Shown here piece by piece: positions 1 to 9,790 of a DNA stretch of 64,000 bases. Source of the stretch: Ptiloglossa arizonensis (taxonomy: Eukaryota; Arthropoda; Insecta; Hymenoptera; Colletidae). The position numbers and the translations under genes are program-made. Location of the stretch: assembly GCF_051014685.1 (NCBI RefSeq), contig NW_027478867.1, positions 310,001 through 374,000 on the forward strand, given 5' to 3'. The notes beneath the pieces were generated by a model, which had not been told where the DNA came from, searched no databases, and saw nothing but the letters and a program-made list of their open reading frames with translations. The stretch's first letter is position 1. Every line of letters begins with the position of its first letter.

Positions 1-177
1 CTACTTTCAGATGCAATAGGAATTTTTGGGTTAGGTCAATCCGTTCGCGAGATATGGGAGTTTGAAGCCAAGAAATGTTTGAGAAGGCAGAAAATTTTTC
101 GCACTTCTGCTGCTCCAAACGCTTAACCAGAATGGCCTAGGGAAAAAATGCACATACCGTTGTAATCGGGCGAGTTT
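1..177 (+). repeat. Representative satellite monomer (type A)
   Basis: First full monomer, 177 bp, used as the coordinate frame for variants in this annotation. It has three short palindromes common to most copies: TCGCGA at 45-50 (an NruI site), an A/T run around 89-99, and CCTAGG at 136-141 (an AvrII site). Its period is close to nucleosome-plus-linker spacing, as in many satellites. This copy carries the GTTTGAGAAGGCAG variant at 77-90, shared with copies near 1,491, 2,553, 29,089 and 38,463. There is no credible coding content: the frames are short and differ between copies. Confidence 0.95.
43..59 (+). other. CENP-B-box-like motif (one instance; present in most monomers)
   Basis: Monomer positions 43-59 read GTTCGCGAGATATGGGA. 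The core CENP-B box is NTTCGNNNNANNCGGGN, and 8 of its 9 fixed positions match: TTCG, A and GGG are present, with T in place of the C of CGGG. The missing C would form a CpG, so C-to-T decay is one plausible origin. The segment is well kept across the array. Recurrent variants include GAGATGTGGG, GAGAGATGGG, GAGATAAGGG, GAGATATGCG and TTTACGAGATATGG. By a rough estimate an 8-of-9 match would arise by chance in about 4% of random 177-bp sequences over both strands, so the match is suggestive only. Binding is not shown. Confidence 0.4.
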
Positions 178-353
178 CTACTTTCAGATGCAATTGGAAT
201 TTTTGGGTTAGGTCAATCCGTTCGCGAGATATGGGATTTTGAGCCAAGAAATGGTTGAGAAGGCAAAAAATTTTTCGCAATTCTGCTGCTCCAAACGCTT
301 AACCAGAATGGCCTAGGGTAAAAATACACATAGCGCTGTAATCGGGCGAGTTT

Positions 354-530
354 CTACTTTCAGATGCAATAGGAATTTTTGGGTTAGGTCAATCCGTTCG
401 CGAGATATGGGAGTTTGAAGCTAAGGCATGGTTGAGAAGACAACAAATTTTTCGCACTTCTGCTGCTCCAAACGCTTAACCAGAATGGCCTATGGAAAAA
501 ATAAATATACCGTTGTAATCGGGCGAGTCT
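354..530 (+). repeat. Representative type B monomer
   Basis: This copy shows the second main haplotype. T at monomer position 69 gives GAAGCTAAG and creates an AluI site (AGCT). It is linked to A at 87 and C at 91, so the A-tract reads GACAACAAAT instead of GGCAAAAAAT. These changes travel together in most monomers of the window, defining types A and B. Mixed monomers exist, for example GCC with GACAAC near 1,125-1,150, and look like exchange products. This copy also has AAGGCATGG in place of AAGAAATGG, a variant that recurs near 8,570, 10,865, 18,650, 21,830, 23,250, 26,070, 27,665, 31,380 and 34,565. Confidence 0.85.
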
Positions 531-1946
531 CTACTTTCAGACGCAACAGGAATTTTTGAATTAGGTCAATCCGTTCGCGAGATATGGGAGTTTGAAGGCA
601 AGAAATGGTTGAGAAGGCAATAAATTTTTCGCAATTCTGCTGCTCCGAACGCTTAACCAGAATGGCCTAGGGAAAAAATACACATACCGCTGTAATCGGG
701 GAGTTTCTACTTTCAGATGCAATAGGAATTTTTGGGTTAGGTCAATCCGTTCGCGAGATATGGGAGTTTGAATCTAAGAAATGGTTGATAAGACAACAAA
801 TTTTTCGCAATTCTGCTGCTCCAAACGCTTAACCACAATGGCCTAGGGAAAAAATACGCATACAGTTGTAACCGGGCGAGTTTCTACTTTCAGACGCAGC
901 AGGAATTTTTGGGTTTGGTCAATCCGTTCGCGAGAGATGGGAGTTTGAAGCTAAGAAATGGTTGAGAAGACAACAAATTTTACGCACTTCTACTGCTCCA
1001 AACACTTAACCAGAATGGCCTAGGGAAAAAATAAACATACCGTCGTAATCGGGCGAGTTTCTACTTTCAGATGCAATAGGAATTTTTGGGTTAGGTCAAT
1101 CCGTTCGCGAGATATGGGAGTTTGAAGCCAAGAAATGGTAGAGAAGACAACAAATTTTTCGCAATTCTGCTGCTCCAAACGCTTAACCAGAATGGCCTGC
1201 GGAAAAAATACTCATACCGTTGTAATCGGGCGAGTTTCTACTTTCAGATGCAATAGGAATTTTTGGGTTAGGTCAATCCGTTCGCGAGATATGGGAGTTT
1301 GAAGCCAAGAAATGGTTGAGAAGGCAAAAAATTTTTCGCAATTCTGCTGCTCCAAACGCTTAACCAGAATGGCCTAGGGTAAAAATACACATAGCGCTGT
1401 AATCGGGCGAGTTTCTACTTTCAGATGCAATAGGAATTTTTGGGTTAGGTCAATCCGTTCGCGAGATATGGGAGTTTGAAGCCAAGAAATGTTTGAGAAG
1501 GCAGAAAATTTTTCGCACTTCTGCTGCTCCAAACGCTTAACCAGAATGGCCTAGGGAAAAAATGCACATACCGTTGTAATCGGGCGAGTTTCTACTTTCA
1601 GATGCAATTGGAATTTTTGGGTTAGGTCAATCCGTTCGCGAGATATGGGAGTTTGAAGCCAAGAAATGGTTGAGAAGGCAAAAAATTTTTCGCAATTCTG
1701 CTGCTCCAAACGCTTAACCAGAATGGCCTAGGGAAAAAATACAATATACCTTTGTAATCGGGCGAGTTTCTACTTTCAGACGCAACAGGAATTTTTGAGA
1801 TAGGTCAATCCGTTCGCGAGATATGGGGGTTTGAAGCCAAGAAATGGTTGAGAAGGCAAAAAATTTTTCGCAATTCTGCTGCTCCAAACGCTTAACCAGA
1901 ATGGCCTAGGGTAAAAATACACATACCGCTGTAATCGGGCGAGTTT

Positions 1947-3183
1947 CTACTTTCAGATGCAATAGGAATTTTTGGGTTAGGTCAATCCGTTCGCGAGATA
2001 TGGGATTTTGAGCCAAGAAATGGTTGAGAAGGCAAAAAATTTTTCGCACTTCTGCTGCTCCAAACGCTTAACCAGAATGGCCTAGGGAGAAAATACACAT
2101 ACCGTTGTAATCGTGCTAGTTTCTACTTCCAGATGCAATAGGAATTTTTGGGTTAGGTCAATCCGTTCGCGAGATATGGGAGTTTGAAGCCAAGAAATGG
2201 TTGAGAAGGCAAAAAATTTTTCGCAATTCTGCTGCTCCAAACGCTTAACCAGAATGGCCTAGGGTAAAAATACACATACCGCTGTAATTGGGCGAGTCTC
2301 TACTTTCAGACGCAACAGGAATTTTTGAGTTAGGTCAATCAGTTCGCGAGATATGGGAGTTTGAAGCCAAGAAATGGTTGAGAAGGCAAAAAATTTTTCG
2401 CAATTCTGCTGCTCCAAACGCTTAACCAGAATGGCCTAGGGTAAAAATACACATACCGCTGTAATCGGGCGAGTTTCTACTTTCAGATGCAATAGGAATT
2501 TTTGGGTTAGGTCAATCCGTTCGCGAGATATGGGAGTTTGAAGCCAAGAAATGTTTGAGAAGGCAGAAAATTTTTCGCACTTCTGCTGCTCCAAACGCTT
2601 AACCAGAATGGCCTAGGGAAAAAATGCACATACCGTTGTAATCGGGCGAGTTTCTACTTTCAGATGCAATCGGAATTTTTGGGTTAGGTCAATCCGTTCG
2701 CGAGATATGGGATTTTGAGCCAAGAAATGGTTGAGAAGGCAAAAAATTTTTCGCATTTCTGCTGCTCCAAACGCTTAACCAGAATGGCCTAGGGAGAAAA
2801 TACACATACCGTTGTAATCGTGCTAGTTTCTACTTCCAGATGCAATAGGAATTTTTGGGTTAGGTCAATCCGTTCGCGAGATATGGGAGTTTGGAGCCAA
2901 GAAATGGTTGAGAAGGCAAAAAATTTTTCGCAATTCTGCTGCTCCAAACGCTTAACCAGAATGGCCTAGGGTAAAAATACACATACCGCTGTAATTGGGC
3001 GAGTCTCTACTTTCAGACGCAACAGGAATTTTTGAGTTAGGTCAATCAGTTCGCGAGATATGGGAGTTTGAAGCCAAGAAATGGTTGAGAAGGCAAAAAA
3101 TTTTTCGCAATTCTGCTGCTCCAAACGCTTAACCAGAATGGCCTAGGGAGAAAATACACATACCGTTGTAATCGGGCGAGTTT
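1947..3183. repeat. Three-monomer module repeated at a 4-monomer (707 bp) offset
   Basis: Monomers starting at 1,947 (176 bp, GGGATTTTGAGCC), 2,123 (CTACTTCCAG after CGTGCTAG) and 2,300 (GACGCAACAGG, TGAGTTAGG, CAATCAGTTCG) recur at 2,654, 2,830 and 3,007. The last of the three, here called Q, is defined by C-to-A at monomer position 42. Q copies start at about 2,300, 3,007, 36,086, 36,970, 38,917, 40,509, 42,809 and 46,170. The module therefore sits at about 2-3 kb and again at 36-46 kb, and is absent between. Confidence 0.85.
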
Positions 3184-4590
3184 CTACTTTCAGATGCAAC
3201 AGGAATTTATGGGTTAGGTCAATCCGTTCGCGAGATGTGGGAGTTTGAAGCTAAGAAATGGTTGAGAAGACAACAAATTTTTCGCAATTCAGCTGCTCCA
3301 AACGCTTAACCAGAATGGCCTAGAGAAAAAATACACATACCGTTGTAATCGGGCGAGTTTCTACTTTCAGATGCAATAGGAATTTTTGGGTTAGGTCAAT
3401 CCGTTCGCGAGATATGGGAGTTTGAAGCTAAGAAATGGTTGAGAAGACAACAAATTTTACGCACTTCTGCTGCTCGAAACGCTTAACCAGAGTGGCCTAG
3501 GGAAAAAATACACATACCGTTGTAATCGGGCGAGTTTCTACTTTCAGATGCAATAGGAATTTTTGGGTTAGGTCAATTCGTTCGCGAGATATGGGAGCTT
3601 GAAACCAAGAAATGTTTGAGAAGGCAAAAAATTTTTCGCAATTCTGCTGCTCCAAACGCTTAACCAGAATGGCCTAGGGAAAAAATACACATACCGTTGT
3701 AATCGGGCGAGTTTCTACTTTCAGACGCAGCAGGAATTTTTGGGTTTGGTCAATCCGTTCGCGAGATATGGGAGTTTGAAGCTAAGAAATGGTTGAGAAG
3801 ACAACAAATTTTACGCACTTCTGCTGCTCCAAACGCTTAACCAGAGTGGTCTAGGGAAAAAATACACATACCGTTGTAATCGGGCGAGTTTCTACTTTCA
3901 GACTCAGCAGGAATTTTTGGGTTTGGTCAATCCGTTCGCGAGATATGGGAGTTTGAAGCTAAGAAATGGTTGAGAAGACAACAAATTTTACGCACTTCTG
4001 CTGCTCCAAACGCTTAACCAGAAAGGCCTAGGGAAAAAATACACATACCGTTGTAATCGGGCGAGTTTCTACTTTCAGATGCAATTGGAATTTTTGGGTT
4101 AGGTCAATCCGTTCGCGAGATGTGGGAGTTTGAAGCTAAGAAATGGTTGAGAAGACAACAAATTTTTCGCACTTCTGCTGCTCGAAACGCTTAACCAGCA
4201 TGGCCTAGGGAAAAAATACACATACCGCTGTAATCGGGCGAGTTTCTACTTTCAGATGCAACAGGAATTTTTGGGTTAGGTCAATCCGTTCGCGAGATAT
4301 GGGAGTTTGAAGCTAAGAAATGGTTGAGAAGACAACAAATTTTACGCAATTCTGCTGCTCCAAACGCTTAACCAGAGTGGCCTAGGGAAAAAATACACAT
4401 ACCGTTGTAATCGGGCGAATTTCTACTTTCAGTTGCAACAGGAACTTTTGGGTTAGGTCAATCCGTTCACGAGATATGGAAGTTTGAAGCTAAGAAATGG
4501 TTGAGAAGACAACAAATTTTTCGCACTTCTGCTGCTCCAAACGCTTAACCAGAAAGGCCTAGGGAAAAAATACACATACAGTTGTAACCG
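3184..4590 (+). repeat. Mixed B-type monomers with GCAGCAGG variants
   Basis: Eight monomers, mostly type B. They include the GAATTTATGGG / GAGATGTGGG monomer near 3,205-3,245, which is otherwise found at 37.1, 43.0 and 46.4 kb, and several with GACGCAGCAGG or GACTCAGCAGG plus GGGTTTGG. Several lack one T before CGC, reading ATTTTACGCACTTC. The monomer at 4,423 (CAGTTGCAACAGGAAC, GGAAGTTTG) is an early member of a family found again at 7,254, 20,165, 24,763, 30,070 and 32,901. Confidence 0.75.
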
Positions 4591-5570
4591 GGCGAGTTTC
4601 TACATTCAGACGCAGCAGGAATTTTTGGGTTTGGTCAATCCGTTCGCGAGATGTGGGAGTTTGAAGCTAAGAAATGGTTGAGAAGACAACAAATTTTTCG
4701 CACTTCTGCTGCTCGAAACGCTTAACCAGCATGGCCTAGGGGAAAAATACACATACCGCTGTAATCGGGCGAGTTTCTACTTTCAGATGCAACAGGAATT
4801 TTTGGGTTAGGTCAATCCGTTCGCGAGATATGGCAGTTTGAAGCCAAGAAATGGTTGAGAAGGCAAAAAATTTTTCGCAATTCTGCTGATCCAAACGCTT
4901 AACCAGAATGGCCTAGGGAAAAAATACGCATTTCCGTTGTAATCGGGCGAGTTTCTACTTTCAGACGCAACAGGAATTTTTGGGTTAGGTCAATCCGTTC
5001 GCGAGATATGGGACTTTGAAGCCAAGAAATGGTTGAGAAGGCAGAAAATTTTTCGCAAATCAGCTGCTCCAAACGCTTAACCAGAATGGCCTAAGGAAAA
5101 AATACACATACCGTTGTAATCGGGCGAGTTTCTACTTTCAGATGCAATAGGAATTTCTGGGTTAGGTCAATCCGTTCGCGAGATATGGGAGTTTGAAGCC
5201 AAGAAATGGTTGAGAATGCAACAAATTTTTCGCAATTCTGCTGCTCCAAAAGCTTAACCAGAATGGCCTAGGGAAAAAATACACATACCGTTGTAATCGG
5301 GCGAGTTTCTACTTTCAGACGCAACAGGAATTTTTGGGTTAGGTCAATCCGTTCGCGAGATATGGGAGTTTGAAGCCAAGAAATGGTTGAGAAGGCAAAA
5401 AATTTTTCGCAATTCTGCTGATCCAAACGCTTAACCAGAATGGCCTAGGGAAAAAATACACATACCGTTGTAATCGGGCGAGTTTCTACTTTCAGATGCA
5501 ATAGGAATTTTTGGGTTACGTCAGTCCGTTCGCGAGATATGGGACTTTGAAGCTAAGAAATGGTTGAGAA
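4590..5570. repeat. Block shared with 8,484-9,463 and 10,786 onward
   Basis: About 5.5 monomers matching 8,484-9,463 at an offset of about 3,893 bp (22 monomers). The shared order of rare variants is CTCGAAACGC with CCAGCATGG, then GATATGGCAG (4,828, 8,721, 11,023), CTGATCC, CACATTTCC or CGCATTTCC, AAATCAGCTGCTCC, CCAAAAGCTTAACC, and CAGTCCGTTCG with GGGACTTTG. Homology stops near 5,570, where this copy continues as type A (GGCAAAAAAT) and the other as type B (GACAACAAAT). Confidence 0.85.
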
Positions 5571-7490
5571 GGCAAAAAATTTTTCGCAATTCTGCTGCTC
5601 CAAACGCTTAACCAGAATGGCCTAGGGAAAAAATACACATACCGTTGTAATTGGACGAGTCTCTACTTTCAGATGCAATAGGAATTTTTGGGTTAGGTCA
5701 ATCCGTTCGCGAGATATGGGAGTTTGAAGCCTAGAAATGGTTGAGAAGGCAAAAAATTTTTCGCATTTCTGCTGATCCAAACGCTTAACCAGAATGGCCT
5801 AGGGAAAAAATACACATACCGTTGTAATCGGGCGAGTTTCTACTTTCAGATGCAATAGGAATTTTTGGGTTAGGTCAACCCGTTCGCGAGATATGGGAGT
5901 TTGAAGCCAAGAAATGGTTGAGACGGCAAAAAATTTTTCGCAATTCTGCTGCTCCAAACGCTTAACCAGAATGGCCTAGGGAAAAAATACACATACCGTT
6001 GTAATCGGGCGAGTTTCTACTTTCAGATGCAATAGGAATTTTTGGGTTAGGTGAATCCGTTCGCGAGATATGGGAGTTTGAAGCTAAGAAATGGTTGAGA
6101 AGACAACAAATTTTTCGCAACTCTGCTGCTCCAAACGCTTAATCAGAATGGCCTAGGGAAAAAATACACATACCGTTGTAATCGGGCGAGTTTCTACTTT
6201 CAGATGCAATAGGAATTTTTGGGTTAGGTCAATCCGTTCGCGAGATATGGGAGCTTGAAACCAAGAAATGTTTGAGAAGGCAAAAAATTTTTCGCAATTC
6301 TGCTGCTCCAAACGCTTAACCAGAATGGCCTAGGGAAAAAATACACATACCGTTGTAATCGGGCGAGTTTCTACTTTCAGATGCAATAGGAATTTTTGGG
6401 TTAGGTCAATCCGTTCGCGAGATATGGGAGTTTGAAGCTAGGAAATAGTTGAGAAGACAACAAATTTTTCGCAATTCTGCTGCTCCAAACGCTTAACCAG
6501 AATGGCCTAGGGAAAAAATACACATACCGTTGTAATCAGCGAGTTTCTACTTTCAGATGCAACAGGAATTTTTGGGTTAGGACAATCCGTTCGCGAGATA
6601 TGGGACTTTGAAGCTAAGAAATGGTTGAGAAGACAACAAATTTTTCGCACTTCTGCTGCTCCAAACGCTTAAAAAGAATGGCCTAGGGAAAAAATACACA
6701 TACCGTTGTAATCGGGCGAGTGTCTACTTTCAGATGCAACAGGAATTTTTGGGTAAGGTCAATCCGTTCGCGAGATATGGGAGTTTGAAGCTAAGAAATG
6801 GTTGAGTAGACAACAAATTTTTCGCACTTCTGTTGCTCGAAACGCTTAACCAGCATGGCCTAGGGAAAAAATACACATACCGCTGTGATCGGGCGAGTTT
6901 CTACTTTCAGATGCAATAGGAATTTTTGGGTTTGGTCAATTCGTTCGCGAGATATGGGAGTTTGAAGCCAAGAAATGGTTGAGAAGGCAAAAAATTTTTC
7001 GCACTTCTGCTGCTCCAAACGCTTAACCAGAATGGCCTACGAAAAAATACACATACCGCTGTAATCGGGCGAGTTTCTACTTTCAGATGCAATAGGAATT
7101 TTTGGGTTTGGTCAATCCGCTCGCGAGATATGGGAGTGCGAAGCTAAGAAATGGTTGAGAAGACAACAAATTTTACGCACTTCTGCTGCTCCAAACGCTT
7201 AACCAGAGTGGCCTAGGGAAAAAATACACATACCGTTGTAATCGGGCGAATTTCTACTTTCAGTTGCAACAGGAACTTTTGGGTTAAGTCAATCCGTTTA
7301 CGAGATATGGAAGTTTGAAGCTAAGAAATGGTTGAGAAGACAACAAATTTTTCGCACTTCTGCTGCTCCAAACGCTTAACCAGAAAGGCCTAGGGAAAAA
7401 ATACACATACCGTTGTAATCGGGCGAGTTTCTACTTTCAAATGCAATAGGAATTTCTGGGTTAGGTCAATCCGTTCGCGAGATATGGGAG
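5570..7490 (+). repeat. Monomers partly matched by 12,210-13,990
   Basis: About 11 monomers. GAAGCCTAGAAATGG with GCATTTCTGCTGATCC (about 5,727) recurs near 12,275, and GGGAGCTTGAAACC (about 6,248) near 12,447. The later block lacks two intervening monomers (about 354 bp), including the GGTCAACCCG copy. The short TAATCAGCGAG monomer junction near 6,536 and the GAGTGTCTAC monomer near 6,720 follow in the same order in both places. The 6,907-7,092 monomer (CGAAAAAATAC, one of nine copies) begins the marker series seen again from 13.8 kb. Confidence 0.75.
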
Positions 7491-9790
7491 TTTGAAGCTA
7501 AGAAATGGTTGAGAAGATAACAAATTTTACGCACTTCTGCTGCTCCAAACACTTAACCAGAATGGCCTATGGAAAAAACACACATACCGTTGTAATCGGC
7601 CGAGTTTCTACTTTCAGATGCAATAGGAATTTTTGGGTTAGGTCAATCCGTTCGCGAGATATGGGAGTTTGAAGCCAAAAAATGGTTGTGAAGGCAACAA
7701 ATTTTTCGCAATTCTGCTGCTCCAAACGCTTAACCACAATGGCCTAGGGAAAAAATACACATACCGTTGTAATCGGGCGAGTTTCTACTTTCAAATGCAA
7801 TAGGAATTTCTGGGTTAGGTCAATCCGTTCGCGAGATATGGGAGTTTGAAGCCAAGAAATGGTTGAGAATGCAACAAATTTTTCGCAATTCTGCTGCTCC
7901 AAACGCTTTACCAGAATGGCCTAGGGAAAAAATACACATACCGTTGTAATCGGGCGAGTTTCTACTTTCAGATGCAATAGGAATTTTTGGGTTAGGCCAA
8001 TCCGTTCGCGAGATATGGGAGTTAGAAGCTAAGAAATGGTTGAGAAGACAACAAATTTTTCGCAATTCTGCTGCTCCAAACGCTTAGCCAGAATGTCCTA
8101 GGGAAAAAATACACATACCGTTGTAATCGGGCGAGTTTCTACTTTCAGATGCAATCGGAATTTTTGGGTTAGGTCAATCCGTTCGCGAGATATGGGAGTT
8201 TGAAGCTAAGAAATGGTTAAGAAGACGACAAATTTTTCGCAATTCTGCTGCTCCAAACGCTTAACCAGAATGGCCTAGGGAAGAAATACACATACCGTTG
8301 TAATCGGGCGAGTCTCTACTTTCAGATGCAGTAGGAATTTTTGAGTTAGGTCAATCCGTTCGCGAGATATGCGAGTTTGAAGCTAAGAAATGGTTGAGAA
8401 GACAACAAATTTTTCGCAATTCTGCTGCTCCAAACGCTTAACCAGAATGGCCTAGGGAAAAAATACGCATACAGTTCTAACCGGGCGAGTTTCTACTTTC
8501 AGACGCAGCAGGAATTTTTGGGTTTGGTCAATCCGTTCGCCAGATGTGGGAGTTTGAAGCTAAGGCATGGTTGAGAAGACAACAAATTTTTCGCACTTCT
8601 GCTGCTCGAAACGCTTAACCAGCATGGCCTAGGGGAAAAATACACATACCGCTGTAATCGGGCGAGTTTCTACTTTCAGATGCAACAGGAATTTTTGGGT
8701 TAGGTCAATCCGTTCGCGAGATATGGCAGTTTGAAGCCAAGAAATGGTTGAGAAGGCAAAAAATTTTTCGCAATTCTGCTGATCCAAACGCTTAACCAGA
8801 ATGGCCTAGGGAAAAAATACACATTTCCGTTGTAATCGGGCGAGTTTCTACTTTCAGACGCAACAGGAATTTTTGGGTTAGGTCAATCCGTTCGCGAGAT
8901 ATGGGACTTTGAAGCCAAGAAATGGTTGAGAAGGCAGAAAATTTTTCGCAAATCAGCTGCTCCAAACGCTTAACCAGAATGGCCTAAGGAAAAAATACAC
9001 ATACCGTTGTAATCGGGCGAGTTTCTACTTTCAGATGCAATAGGAATTTCTGGGTTAGGTCAATCCGTTCGCGAGATATGGGAGTTTGAAGCCAAGAAAT
9101 GGTTGAGAATGCAACAAATTTTTCGCAATTCTGCTGCTCCAAAAGCTTAACCAGAATGGCCTAGGGAAAAAATACACATGCCGTTGTAATCGGGCGAGTT
9201 TCTACTTTCAGACGCAACAGGAATTTTTGGGTTAGGTCAATCCGTTCGCGAGATATGGGAGTTTGAAGCCAAGAAATGGTTGAGAAGGCAAAAAATTTTT
9301 CGCAATTCTGCTGATCCAAACGCTTAACCAGAATGGCCTAGGGAAAAAATACACATACCGTTGTAATCGGGCGAGTTTCTACTTTCAGATGCAATAGGAA
9401 TTTTTGGGTTAGGTCAGTCCGTTCGCGAGATATGGGACTTTGAAGCTAAGAAATGGTTGAGAAGACAACAAATTTTTCGCACTTCTGCTGCTCCAAACGC
9501 TTAATCAGAATGGCCTAGGGAAGAAATACCCATACCGTTGTAATCGGACGAGTCTCTACTTTCAGATGCAATAGGAATTTTTGGGTTAGGTCAATCCGTT
9601 CGCGAGATATGGGAGTTTGAAGCCAAGAAATGGTTGAGAATGCAACAAATTTTTCGCAATTCTGCTGCTCCAAACGCTTAACCACAATGGCCTAGGGAAA
9701 AAATACGCATACAGTTGTAACCGGGCGAGTTTCTACTTTCAGACGCAGCAGGAATTTTTGGGTTTGGTCAATCCGTTCGCGAGAGATGGG
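7490..9790. repeat. 13-monomer higher-order unit, copy 1
   Basis: First of two adjacent copies at an offset of 2,302 bp (13 monomers). Matched anchors are GAGAAGATAACAAATTTT at 7,511/9,813, GGAAAAAACACACATACC at 7,571/9,873, GGGTTAGGCC at 7,989/10,291 and GATATGGCAG at 8,721/11,023. Left homology begins near 7,490; upstream the two copies carry different monomers (CAATAGGAATTTCTGGG versus GCAGCAGGAATTTTTGGG). Differences seen inside the pair are scattered single bases, such as GCTTTACC at 7,907 against GCTTAACC. Confidence 0.88.

Larger units (their letters stand above)
1..350. repeat. Two-monomer block duplicated 8 monomers downstream
   Basis: The first two monomers correspond to about 1,415-1,765 at an offset of 1,414 bp. 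Both have the ATGTTTGAGAAGGCAG monomer with AAAAAATGCACATACC, followed by a monomer carrying CAATTGG. They differ in the second monomer: here it reads GGGATTTTGAGCC (176 bp), at 1,620-1,660 it reads GGGAGTTTGAAGCC. Related copies occur near 2,477, 29,010, 31,840, 36,470 and 38,380. Confidence 0.7.

Noticed and set aside
22..38. Telomere-like TTTTTGGGTTAGGTC inside the monomer
   Set aside because: It contains one TTAGG per 177 bp with no tandem telomeric run; a single pentamer is expected by chance.
60..130. Hairpin from GTTTG/CAAAC and TGGTT/AACCA arms
   Set aside because: The 5-bp arms interleave instead of nesting and the loops are 35-50 nt, so no stable structure is supported.
156..170. 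Second CENP-B-box-like match, ACCGTTGTAATCGGG
   Set aside because: Only 7 of 9 core bases fit (ACCG for TTCG). About one such match per two random monomers is expected over both strands, and many copies break it further (CAGTTGTAACCGGG).
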